A stretch of 44,248 bases of DNA from a bacterium F11 (GTDB taxonomy: Bacteria > Elusimicrobiota > Elusimicrobia > F11), in NCBI GenBank assembly GCA_002176905.1, contig MSYE01000066.1:1-44248 (forward strand). The letters run 5' to 3'. Under the pieces are notes generated by a model. That model saw nothing but the letters and a program-made list of their open reading frames with translations, made no database searches and was not told the DNA's origin. This document shows positions 1 to 8,235 of this stretch, piece by piece (positions within the stretch are counted from its first letter, which is position 1; every line of letters starts with the position of its first letter). Made by a program: the position numbers and the translations under genes.

Positions 1-1879
1 GTGTAAATTCGTTGCCCAACAAAAAAAGAGCCAATAACACATCGGCTTGTTTGATCACTCGGTGGCGATAAATGACAAGAGGATGATAGTGAAGAAGAAG
101 AGGGTATTTCTCAAATGGGGTATTTTCAAAATCCCATTCTTTGCGACCCAAAAAGTCATCATCCTGAGGATTGATGCACAGCTTTTTATCATAAGGAATG
201 AACATGGCATCTGCTGCTTTTTGCCAATCCTGAATTTCTCTTAGGTTTAACTTGGTTTCGTTAACAATCGCACCAAAGCGGGCTGGGTTGGTTCGTTGCA
301 AGGTTTTCAGTGTTGAGGCGGCATACCAAAGGTTTTCGCGGGCCATGAGGTTTGTGTATGTGTTGTTGTTGACAACCGTATTGTATTCATCCGGACCTGT
401 CACACCCTGGATGACAAACTTTCCTCCTTTTTCTCCTGAGTAGAAGCCAAGATCACACCACAACCGGGCGGTTTCGATGAGCATCTCAGCACCCACTTCA
501 TATAGGAATTCTTCATCACCGGTTGCTTCCACATAATTTCGCATGGCATAGATGATGTCGGCATTGATGTGATACTGGGCTGTCCCAGCGGCATAATAAG
601 CAGAGGCTTCTTCTCCATTGATGGTGCGCCAGGGAAAAAGAGCGCCTTTCTGATTAACTTGTTTGGCCCGTTCGCGGGCTTTGTCCAAATAACTGTAACG
701 AAACTTGAGCAGATTTCGGGCAATGCGGGGATTGGTAAAAATAAGGAAAGGGAGAACATAGATTTCCGCATCCCAGAAATAATGGCCTTCATATCCATCG
801 CCGGTTAAACCCTTGGCTGGAACACCCACTCCTTCTGCGCGGGCGGTGGCCTGACATATTTGAAAAAGATTGAAACGAATGGCTTGTTGCAGCTCGGCAT
901 CTCCTTGGATTTCCACATCGCTTCTTCGCCAGAAATCATTCATGTAGGCCTTTTGGCTCTCAAGGATTGATTCAAAACCGATTTTCAGGCCACGATCCAA
1001 AGTCCGAGCGGTTCGATCACACAGCTCATTCACCGCGGTTCGGCGAGAGGTGTGATAGGCAATTAATTTCGTTATTTTGATGGGTTTTCCCTTTTGTCCT
1101 TCCACATTAAAAACCGCTTTGCCTTCATGTTCTTTTGATATGAGTTCATAGGTGTAAGGGCAATCGGTTTCAATGAGGTGATCAATGCCACACCCCAATG
1201 ACATTCGGCTATTGGTTGTTTCAAAACCCCAGACGACTCTTTTGTCTTTTGTTCGTATGTTTTGATTGGTGAGAGCTTCATGAGAAAACTTACGGGCCCG
1301 ACGCGGATCATTTCCCGGACCCTTTTCGGATTGATGGTAGACCATTTTTGAGGAGATCAAGACGGGGGCTGTGTTATTTAAGAGGGTTATTTCATAGGAG
1401 ACAGCGGCCAAATGACGATGCTCAAAAGAAACAATTCGCCGAGATTTGATGAGAACTTGTTTTCCAGCAGGGGTTTCCCAAATGACGTCCCGGTCCAAGG
1501 TTCCCTCTTTCATATTGAGGGCCCGTTCGAATTTCAAAAGGTTGGCAGTGGTGAGGGTGAAGGGTTCATCATCAACATACAGTCGAATGACGGAGGTATC
1601 AGGAACATTGACAATGGTTTGACCAGTCCGCGCAAACCCGAAGGCATTTTCCGCATAGGAGATGGGCCAGGATTCATAGAAGCCATTCACAAAGGTTCCG
1701 CCATGAATGACGGGCATCCCTTCTAGATAGGTTCCCCGCATTCCCAGATACCCATTGGCGGTGGAAAAGATGGTTTCGGTGGCAGCCTGAAACCGCGGAT
1801 AAAACCGATTCTCCACCATCCGCCAGGGATCAGCCGGATAAACATAATCAGGAAAATCAATACGTTCACGGTGGATCAT
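1..1879 (-). CDS. GH65 family disaccharide phosphorylase (kojibiose/maltose phosphorylase-like), 3' end outside window
   Basis: The reading frame runs from an ATG at 1879 to the window edge, giving 626 residues with no stop; the C-terminus is missing. The sequence matches glycoside hydrolase family 65: an N-terminal beta-sandwich (about 1-270) and then the (alpha/alpha)6 barrel. Visible motifs are GHYFWDAEIYVLPF (366-378; the FWD substrate-binding stretch), VTGPDEYN with the expected catalytic acid Glu498, and VIKQADV (Lys610-Gln611), conserved in the phosphorylases. Family members reversibly split alpha-linked disaccharides (maltose, kojibiose, trehalose, nigerose) with phosphate to give beta-glucose 1-phosphate; the exact substrate cannot be told from this. 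There is no signal peptide, so it is cytoplasmic. AGGA lies seven bases before the ATG. It is divergent from the giant gene at 2126, with a Pho-box-like repeat set between them. The family is certain and the specificity open. Confidence 0.93.
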   Translation of the reverse strand, partial: MIHRERIDFPDYVYPADPWRMVENRFYPRFQAATETIFSTANGYLGMRGTYLEGMPVIHGGTFVNGFYESWPISYAENAFGFARTGQTIVNVPDTSVIRLYVDDEPFTLTTANLLKFERALNMKEGTLDRDVIWETPAGKQVLIKSRRIVSFEHRHLAAVSYEITLLNNTAPVLISSKMVYHQSEKGPGNDPRRARKFSHEALTNQNIRTKDKRVVWGFETTNSRMSLGCGIDHLIETDCPYTYELISKEHEGKAVFNVEGQKGKPIKITKLIAYHTSRRTAVNELCDRTARTLDRGLKIGFESILESQKAYMNDFWRRSDVEIQGDAELQQAIRFNLFQICQATARAEGVGVPAKGLTGDGYEGHYFWDAEIYVLPFLIFTNPRIARNLLKFRYSYLDKARERAKQVNQKGALFPWRTINGEEASAYYAAGTAQYHINADIIYAMRNYVEATGDEEFLYEVGAEMLIETARLWCDLGFYSGEKGGKFVIQGVTGPDEYNTVVNNNTYTNLMARENLWYAASTLKTLQRTNPARFGAIVNETKLNLREIQDWQKAADAMFIPYDKKLCINPQDDDFLGRKEWDFENTPFEKYPLLLHYHPLVIYRHRVIKQADVLLALFLLGNEFT

Positions 1880-1950
1880 AAGGGAGTCCTTTCTGAACTA
1901 AAAACAGCAGTGATTCTATCAAAAATGGGGTATAGGAGTTGGGGGGAATT

Positions 1951-1972
1951 ACCTCTCATGCGCATGAGAGGT
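1951..1972. repeat. Perfect 22-bp palindrome, related to the 7189-7282 element
   Basis: The left half ACCTCTCATGC is followed directly by its exact reverse complement. It lies in the divergent region between the GH65 gene and the giant gene. Fifteen bases of the same sequence form each end of the element at 7189-7282, so this may be a collapsed copy of that element or a protein-binding site. Confidence 0.8.
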
Positions 1973-1980
1973 GCGGAAGT

Positions 1981-2024
1981 TGTAACAAACATGTAACAAC
2001 AATGTTTCAACACTTTTACAATTT
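1981..2024 (+). promoter_or_regulatory. Four tandem 11-bp repeats, Pho-box-like operator candidate
   Basis: Heptamers TGTAACA (1981), TGTAACA (1992), TGTTTCA (2003) and TTTTACA (2014) recur at exactly 11-bp spacing, separated by A/C-rich tetramers. Known PhoB boxes consist of 11-bp direct repeats whose conserved heptamer resembles CTGTAAC or CTGTCAT. The last unit overlaps a possible -35 box for the giant gene. Regulation by phosphate is inferred. Confidence 0.5.
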
Positions 2025-2043
2025 CTTAACCGAATCTTAAGAT
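2015..2043 (+). promoter_or_regulatory. Putative promoter of the giant exported-protein gene
   Basis: TTTACA (2015-2020) and TAAGAT (2038-2043) are separated by 17 bases. The -35 box coincides with the fourth unit of the 11-bp repeats. A bulged inverted repeat (AACCGA/TCGGTT arms around TCTTAAGA, 2028-2048) overlaps the -10 box, and a second inverted repeat (TTACTAT at 2051, ATAGTAA ending at 2076) lies downstream in the presumed leader. Confidence 0.4.
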
Positions 2044-2125
2044 CGGTTTCTTACTATTTATCATATGTAATAGTAAGGAGAACCAATGGTTTTCCAATAA
2101 TAAAAGATTCCTTTGGGAGAAAGTT

Positions 2126-5100
2126 ATGAAGAGTTTTAACAAAATGTTTTTAAAATCTATTTCTTGTGCCGTGACATTCGTGTTTTTATTTACGAACGTC
2201 ATGTTTGCCTATCAACCCAATATGAGTTTGTGGGACGAGCGACAGAAAGACGATAGCATCCAAGTGGCCAGCCTTCCGGCCTCTATGCAAGTGCCCCTAA
2301 CAAAAATGGACGGCATCATTCCATCGTTTGATCCTTCCGTTATAAAACCTTTGACAAAGAAAAATGAAACCTCGAAAATCATGGCCCTTCTCCCGGCCTC
2401 GTTTCTCGCCCACGTCAATATTCGCGATCATTTCCAAAGCATGAGCCCAACCTCGGTTGTATTGATCGAAGATCTCCACAACAACAAAGAAGCACAGACG
2501 CATATCTCTCAGGCCATCCAAGCCATGGGAGAGGAAAAGGGAACAAGTCCTGTTCTGGTGGGTTTGGAAGGAGCCCATGGTGGATTTATTTATGATTCGT
2601 TCAAGAATCTCCCAAACAAAGCCATTTCAATGGCCGTGGCCGACTCTTTTTTGGAAACAGGTGATATCAGTGGTCCGGCCCATGCGGGATTTGTTTCTTA
2701 TCATCAATCCGGAACCAAAGGACTGACGTTTTGGGGCGTGGATGATCCTGTGACCTACCGGAAAAATGTCCAAGCCTATCGAACCTCATCTCAATTAAAA
2801 AAAGTGACCCAGAAGAAAATCAGCCAGCTCAAAGAACAAATTAATAAGGATAAAGAAAAAATATTTTCCAAAGAACTTAAAGATTTTGATCGTCAGGTTG
2901 AGATGTTTCGAGAAGAATCGTTATCCATGCCCCAATTCGTTACATTGTTAACTGGGTATGATGTGTCGACCTCCCTTACCATTGACACCTTTCTCCAAGC
3001 CTACGAGATGGAAAATTCCATAGATTTTGACGCTGTTGAACGTGAACGCTCTAAAGCGTTGGAGATCTTGGTAGAAAAAATGACAAAGAAGCAAGTGAAT
3101 GAACTGGTCCAATACAGCTTAGGCTATCAAGAAGGCTATGTGTCGTTTGCAGGTTATTATCATCACCTCCGCGATTTGTGCAAAAAGACGGGTGTGTCCT
3201 TAAATCAAACACCGCATTTTGATGATTATATCCGGTATGTGCTTCTCACCGAGAGTGTGGATGCCGAGTCTCTCTTTAAGGAGATGGAAAACTTAGAGAA
3301 GGCGGTTTACACCAAACTGGTTCGCTCAACTCGAGAAAAACAACTTCTCGAGAAATCACGACACCTCTATTTAATGAAACAACTTTCTAATTTTGCTCTG
3401 ACCACACAAGAATGGAACACCTACAAAGAGGGTCGATCTCACTTTGGAGGTCAAGTTGACATGCAACCTTTTGAGGCTTTTTATGTGGCAGCAGAAAACC
3501 GGGATAACGCCATTGTGAAGAACCTCTTATTGAAAATTAACAAACAAAAAACATCCCTTTCCCTTTTGGTGGCCGGTGGATTTCATACCTTGGGCCTAAA
3601 AAACCTGTTGAAGAAAAAGGATATCTCTTATGTTGTGGCTTCACCCAAAGTGGAATCCATTGAAGAGGGATCCGGAACAAAATATTTGTCTGTTTTTGAT
3701 CGAGAAAAAACACCCTTGGCCGAACTCTTTGAAGGAAAGAAATTGTTTGTGGTTAGCCCGGTGGCGGGTCAAATCAGCCCAAGGCTTTCCGATGTGACCG
3801 GAGACCCGGCCACGGCGGCTCTTGGTTTAACAAAGGCAGCAGTCGATGCCCATTCTAACTTAGGGGCTCATCCCAATACCGCCACCAACGATGTATTGGA
3901 AAGCCTGGGTTTGAAAAAAGGGGAAGTTGATGTTGAAAGGACAGATGGTGTCACCCGCCTTAATGTTGATACTGGCAACGGTGATATTGAAACAACAGTT
4001 GGGCCGGTTGGTCGTCAAACAGACCCTGAAACAGCCCTGGATGCCCGGGAGATTACCCTTTCCGATGACTCAGCCGTTTCTGTTGAAACCCATAGCCGTA
4101 GGACAGGTGGCATCTTTTCAACTGTAGCCAGAAGTTTTGAGAATCGACTTGCGCTTATGAGTTTTCCAATTGTCATCGGGATCGTTATTCTTCCCGTATC
4201 CGTGCTTGTTCTTTTATCCATTCAGAATGCCACGGTTTATGTCGCTATTGGCTTGGCAAATTTGTATTGGATTGGCAATCTATCTCGTTTGGGTCTTTCT
4301 GCTTATCTTATTAATCGCGCATGGACGGGAAAGGCAAAAGAAAGGAAGCTTTCAAAGGCTGAAGAAGTTTTTTCCTTTCAAGATATTGAAGAGAATAGAA
4401 ATGTATCTGGACTCGATCATCGCCAGATTGCAGTTAATGCCTCGATATTTCCAAATGAAGTGCAGTTTGAACGGGCCTCAACTCTTAGAGAAGAAAGGCG
4501 TCATTTGCGTTATCTAAGAAAACGAGGTATTAATACCGAAGACAAGTTCATGCGCACTGATTTAGATATTTTTAAAGAGGAGATTGTTGTCAATTTCTGG
4601 TATCCCATTAGAGAAATGTTTGAATTTATTATTCACAGGGGGAAAATACCGGAGTACACAAACTGGTGGGGCCAAAAGGAGCCTTGGTATCGCGAAACAA
4701 TCAGCAACTTGTATGGTGAAGACGGCAGAGGCGCCATTCAACCTGTGGATCATTCCGGAATATCAGCTTTTGGGAATCATAAGGTTTTGGAAGTTTATGA
4801 GGCCCAGCTTTTGACCTTTCAAAATATCGCTGGGAAACAGACACGAAGACCTGAGATCAAGGCCATCATTCCGGATCCGGGACTTATGTTTGGTCGATAT
4901 GAAAAAGGCGACGAAAAAGATTTTAAATTTCTCAGTGAGATTGTAGAAATGTGGAGACAAAAACCTCAAGCCACCCATCACCGTATTGGATCCGAAGCCT
5001 TCAAATCTTGGGTTGATCGAGAGTTTGGACCGATTTCAATTCTGCACCCTTTACAAATTGATTTACATCCCGAGGTCAAAATCATTAATCGTCTTGAGGC

Positions 5101-7177
5101 AGAGGACACTCCCCGGCAGGGAAATGACTTGTATGAAAAACCTCGAAGTCGATATGACGAGCTTGGTGTGACGCATCAAGATTTTGTTGATTTTAATGAA
5201 CGATACGAAAAAGAGACAGGGATAAAAAAATTGGTGATTGGTGTGAAGCAAGGTCTTTATATTGATTCCAATTTACCCGACACCGTGGGCGGTATTGTGG
5301 ATGAAGCCATTGTTCAGCATAACAAAGCCCATGAAGCAGAAATGATCTATCTTCCTGAGCCCTTACGGGCCAGAAACAGGAATGTCGGAACACCCAAGGA
5401 AGAAGAGCGTGGCGTTCTAGAAATGATCCAAAAGGATAATTATTTGGGGCTCAGTCGCGATCAAATTAAAACGGCTGTATGGTGGGCCGCACGAAATTCG
5501 GATTTGTTGACCGAAACCATGCGGAAGAAAGGATTTCATCCTGATATCTACAAATTTGAACCCAATTGGGGCAACCTCACCTATGATGATGGATCCAGGG
5601 TGATGTCAGACGCGGAAATTGACTATCAAAATGAGAAATTTAGAAGGGACACACAAGGTTGGTTCCTTCACAATTTGTCCGCCAGTTCCCCTGATATGGT
5701 TGAAAAATCAAAAAGAATTGCGGCAACAGGTGCTGGCTTATTGGGTCCTGTTTCTGGGCGTTTTACTTTCGGACCGGCTTTTGCGAAAGTAAGACCCTTA
5801 CAGAAAACAACAAAGGCAGAATACCTGGATCCAGAAACAGGAGAACTTGTGGGTTTGGCTGTTGCTAAAGAGAGAACAAGAGAGAGAATTTCCGAGCAAT
5901 TTAAAGTGGGTAAGTCGAGCGTGAGGCAAAAGGCTCTCTCGGAAATGATCCAGGATGATTTAAAACCATACTGGGAACATCTCGGTTGGGATAAAGAAGA
6001 GGGAAAAAAAGATCTAGAGCTATTTGAAGAGGAACTAAAAGCCTACAAAGCTGGCGGGGCGATTTCGTGGTTCGGACTCATCACCGTGGCCGCCTCTGTT
6101 GCGTTATTGGTTGTGACCTATCTCTTAACACAAGGGGGAAATGGAGTTGGAGAGTTGGTTTCTGCTGCGATTGCACCAACCTTGATCGATTTGCCGGAGA
6201 ATCCCGTAAAGGCCTTAGGGGATCGCATTCGGGGTTGGTTTGGCTCGGATCGAATCAACGATCGCAACAGGTTAACAGCAGAGCCGAGCTCCATTGAGAG
6301 CCTTCAAGCTTCATCCTTATATGATGCCGAAGAATTTCGCGATCGGCTCCGCCAATTGGTGGATGATTTTGATGGAACCAATTTGCCTTCGGATCTGGAG
6401 GCTCAGTTGGTCATTATCAAAAACGCCGGTCCTGGTATTGAACGTTTGATTGGTGGGGCTTCGGCTGATCAATTGCGCCAGGCTTTGGCACAGGTGAAAC
6501 GCCATCCAAAAGATGTCGTCTTTTGGCGAAACTTGGGAGGTCTCATTTTGGGGCTTGAGCAAGCGGTTGTGAGAGCCCGTGCCCACGCAACAAATGGAAC
6601 GGTACCAATGGCGAACATTCCCACATCAGCCAACTCGGTTGTCAATTACGTGAGTGTGGGTGTGTCACCTGATGCGGATATTGAGGAAATCAAAGCCAGA
6701 GTGAACACATTGGTGTTTGAGCTCCGAAATGCAAGGGACACGATTCCCAATGACCTCAAACAAGAAACCGTGGTGGTTTTCCAAGGAACAGCGGAGCAGA
6801 AAGATTTGTTTGTTGAGAAGGCCGTTAATGAAGCGCGCCTAAACGAATTTACAGTTGAATATATTCGAGCAAAAAACGAACACGTGGATCCCAATGGTCT
6901 TTATAATGCCACCCGTTTGTTAGAAGCAGCCCATGATCAAGCCAAAGCCCGTGGTGTCATTTTGAGCGCGGTTCCGGCTCTTCTTTTTGGTGGTTGGGGG
7001 CAAGCTGTGTTTCGGCCGGTTATTATCGGAGGAGATTTCAATTTTAACCTCAGCCAAAAATTAAGAGAAGTTTTGATCACCCTTATCATGAACATTGGCA
7101 AAGTCCGGTCCATCATTGATCAGGGAGGCGTCAACATGCTCCTGAAAGCATCGCAGATGGCGGCTGATAAAGCGTAA
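2126..7177 (+). CDS. Giant exported protein with N-terminal Tiki/TraB/ChaN-like domain and two membrane regions
   Basis: This protein has 1683 residues. An N-terminal signal sequence (about 1-28, hydrophobic core 12-27) is followed by a domain at about 105-500 whose motifs fit the Tiki/TraB/ChaN superfamily. They are VLIEDLHNN (His118 in the GExH-like position), LVGLEGAHGG (Glu148), an ENRDN motif near 457 and AGGFHTLGL near 485, just before the final beta-alpha unit. Some members of this superfamily are metal-dependent proteases or bind haem; activity here is not established. A hydrophobic hairpin at about 678-725 and a single membrane segment at about 1311-1336 divide the rest into two large regions (about 760-1300 and 1390-1683) that I do not recognise. 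GGGAG sits six bases before the ATG. The gene is monocistronic, bounded by the 1951 palindrome and the 7189 element. Exported giant proteins of this style are known from Omnitrophota; this is my recollection and unverified. Confidence 0.85.
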   Translation: MKSFNKMFLKSISCAVTFVFLFTNVMFAYQPNMSLWDERQKDDSIQVASLPASMQVPLTKMDGIIPSFDPSVIKPLTKKNETSKIMALLPASFLAHVNIRDHFQSMSPTSVVLIEDLHNNKEAQTHISQAIQAMGEEKGTSPVLVGLEGAHGGFIYDSFKNLPNKAISMAVADSFLETGDISGPAHAGFVSYHQSGTKGLTFWGVDDPVTYRKNVQAYRTSSQLKKVTQKKISQLKEQINKDKEKIFSKELKDFDRQVEMFREESLSMPQFVTLLTGYDVSTSLTIDTFLQAYEMENSIDFDAVERERSKALEILVEKMTKKQVNELVQYSLGYQEGYVSFAGYYHHLRDLCKKTGVSLNQTPHFDDYIRYVLLTESVDAESLFKEMENLEKAVYTKLVRSTREKQLLEKSRHLYLMKQLSNFALTTQEWNTYKEGRSHFGGQVDMQPFEAFYVAAENRDNAIVKNLLLKINKQKTSLSLLVAGGFHTLGLKNLLKKKDISYVVASPKVESIEEGSGTKYLSVFDREKTPLAELFEGKKLFVVSPVAGQISPRLSDVTGDPATAALGLTKAAVDAHSNLGAHPNTATNDVLESLGLKKGEVDVERTDGVTRLNVDTGNGDIETTVGPVGRQTDPETALDAREITLSDDSAVSVETHSRRTGGIFSTVARSFENRLALMSFPIVIGIVILPVSVLVLLSIQNATVYVAIGLANLYWIGNLSRLGLSAYLINRAWTGKAKERKLSKAEEVFSFQDIEENRNVSGLDHRQIAVNASIFPNEVQFERASTLREERRHLRYLRKRGINTEDKFMRTDLDIFKEEIVVNFWYPIREMFEFIIHRGKIPEYTNWWGQKEPWYRETISNLYGEDGRGAIQPVDHSGISAFGNHKVLEVYEAQLLTFQNIAGKQTRRPEIKAIIPDPGLMFGRYEKGDEKDFKFLSEIVEMWRQKPQATHHRIGSEAFKSWVDREFGPISILHPLQIDLHPEVKIINRLEAEDTPRQGNDLYEKPRSRYDELGVTHQDFVDFNERYEKETGIKKLVIGVKQGLYIDSNLPDTVGGIVDEAIVQHNKAHEAEMIYLPEPLRARNRNVGTPKEEERGVLEMIQKDNYLGLSRDQIKTAVWWAARNSDLLTETMRKKGFHPDIYKFEPNWGNLTYDDGSRVMSDAEIDYQNEKFRRDTQGWFLHNLSASSPDMVEKSKRIAATGAGLLGPVSGRFTFGPAFAKVRPLQKTTKAEYLDPETGELVGLAVAKERTRERISEQFKVGKSSVRQKALSEMIQDDLKPYWEHLGWDKEEGKKDLELFEEELKAYKAGGAISWFGLITVAASVALLVVTYLLTQGGNGVGELVSAAIAPTLIDLPENPVKALGDRIRGWFGSDRINDRNRLTAEPSSIESLQASSLYDAEEFRDRLRQLVDDFDGTNLPSDLEAQLVIIKNAGPGIERLIGGASADQLRQALAQVKRHPKDVVFWRNLGGLILGLEQAVVRARAHATNGTVPMANIPTSANSVVNYVSVGVSPDADIEEIKARVNTLVFELRNARDTIPNDLKQETVVVFQGTAEQKDLFVEKAVNEARLNEFTVEYIRAKNEHVDPNGLYNATRLLEAAHDQAKARGVILSAVPALLFGGWGQAVFRPVIIGGDFNFNLSQKLREVLITLIMNIGKVRSIIDQGGVNMLLKASQMAADKA

Positions 7178-7188
7178 GGATTTAAGGG

Positions 7189-7282
7189 CCTCTCATGCGC
7201 ATGCGCGATCGCGCACGCTTAACGCTCTTATCGACCGCGATAAAATCGATAGTCGATCGCGATCGTGCATGCGCATGAGAGG
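7189..7282. repeat. 94-bp inverted-repeat element between convergent genes
   Basis: The ends are perfect 16-bp inverted repeats: CCTCTCATGCGCATGC at 7189-7204 and its complement at 7267-7282. After one mismatch another eight bases pair (CGATCGCG). The interior is dense in small palindromes: GCGATCGC, a TTATCG/CGATAA hairpin with a four-base loop, and ATCGA/TCGAT. It sits between the convergent genes ending at 7177 and 7291 and could fold in both transcripts, but it has no T-tract typical of an intrinsic terminator. No open reading frame is present. A REP- or MITE-like repeat is the best guess. Confidence 0.8.
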
Positions 7283-7290
7283 TTGAAAGC

Positions 7291-7785
7291 TTAATCTTTG
7301 TGGCCTTTGACGCCCCAGATGGTTTGGCTTAGTTGTTTGAGTTTGACGATGAATTGATTGACGCTAAAACCAGCCAAAAAGGCTGCGCTCACAAAAAGGG
7401 CTTTGGCTTGAAAAGCTGTTTGGGTGGATTCCGGAGAAACCACCATGAGCCCTCCTTTTAAGAGAAAAAAGAGGATCATTCCCAATACCGCTCCCAGGGG
7501 GCTGCGAAAAATATACCAATAGAAGTAAGAGGGATCGTAATCTTTTTCTGATGTGTGCTTGTAGAGACCGTAGATGGAATAGGTTGTTCCTCCCAGTCCC
7601 CCAAAACAAAATGTATAGATGATAAGTCGAAGCATGCTGGTTTGTTCACTCGAGAGATCGGTGGGAAGAAGATAGCCTCTCCAGATTTGATAGATGACAA
7701 TCAACAAAAACGCCAATATAAGAACAAAATAACAAGATAAAATTCCTGGATGGGCCACAACCTTTCGTGATTTGCTTTCCGCCAT
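7291..7785 (-). CDS. Small four-TM integral membrane protein of unknown function
   Basis: This is a 164-residue protein with hydrophobic segments at about 13-35, 52-74, 91-113 and 127-146. I do not recognise the family. The start at 7785 is chosen because GAGGAGG lies five bases before it; an in-frame upstream ATG at 7842 has no such site. It is the last gene of the eight-gene operon that begins near 18121, separated from the receiver gene by about 65 bases. The loop between segments 2 and 3 is Tyr/Asp/Lys-rich (about 72-90), and the tail is basic. Nothing indicates an enzyme. Confidence 0.8.
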   Translation of the reverse strand: MAESKSRKVVAHPGILSCYFVLILAFLLIVIYQIWRGYLLPTDLSSEQTSMLRLIIYTFCFGGLGGTTYSIYGLYKHTSEKDYDPSYFYWYIFRSPLGAVLGMILFFLLKGGLMVVSPESTQTAFQAKALFVSAAFLAGFSVNQFIVKLKQLSQTIWGVKGHKD

Positions 7786-7850
7786 AATTTCCTCCTCATC
7801 TGATTGCTTCACCCATTTTACTTCCTTTGAGCTTGGGGTCAACCACGGTT

Positions 7851-8213
7851 CTATAACAAACTTTCTACATGCAGGCGAATGTGATCGGTATGAAAAGGCT
7901 TGGTCACATAATCTTCCACCCCGAGTTCATAGCCCACCACCTTGTCGACAACATCACCGTTACCGGTTAACATCAAGATGGGGATATTTCTTGTGGTTTT
8001 GTTTTTTCTTAATTCCCGAATGACGTCATATCCATCCATTTTGGGCATGTTGATATCCAACAGGATGAGATCGGGGACTTCTTTTTCGGCCACTTTTATG
8101 GCGTCTTCCCCGTTATAGGCGTCAAGCAAGGAGTACGACTGACCTTCAAAAACACGTCGAAGAATCTTATGGATTGATTCTTCGTCATCGACAAACAACA
8201 ATTTTGAACCCAT
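7851..8213 (-). CDS. Stand-alone receiver-domain response regulator (CheY-like)
   Basis: The 120 residues make up one receiver domain with no output domain. The acidic pair Asp9-Asp10, phospho-acceptor Asp53 (in LLDINMP), Thr83 and Lys105 (in VTKPF) are all in place, so it should be phosphorylatable. AAGGAGG precedes the ATG by eight bases. It is the seventh gene of the operon and may receive phosphate from the REC-histidine kinase at 16955-18121. Its target is unknown; it could act by protein-protein contact, for example on a neighbouring membrane protein. Confidence 0.93.
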   Translation of the reverse strand: MGSKLLFVDDEESIHKILRRVFEGQSYSLLDAYNGEDAIKVAEKEVPDLILLDINMPKMDGYDVIRELRKNKTTRNIPILMLTGNGDVVDKVVGYELGVEDYVTKPFHTDHIRLHVESLL

Positions 8214-8235
8214 TTTCTTAGCCTCCTTCCTTTTT

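Noticed and set aside
400..798. 132-codon minus-strand frame inside the GH65 gene
   Set aside because: It is another frame of the GH65 coding sequence, which continues in its own frame through the whole region with intact motifs.
7189..7282. Intrinsic terminator for the convergent genes
   Set aside because: The arms can pair, but they are long and palindromic with a large structured interior and no T-tract follows on either strand; a repeat element fits better.
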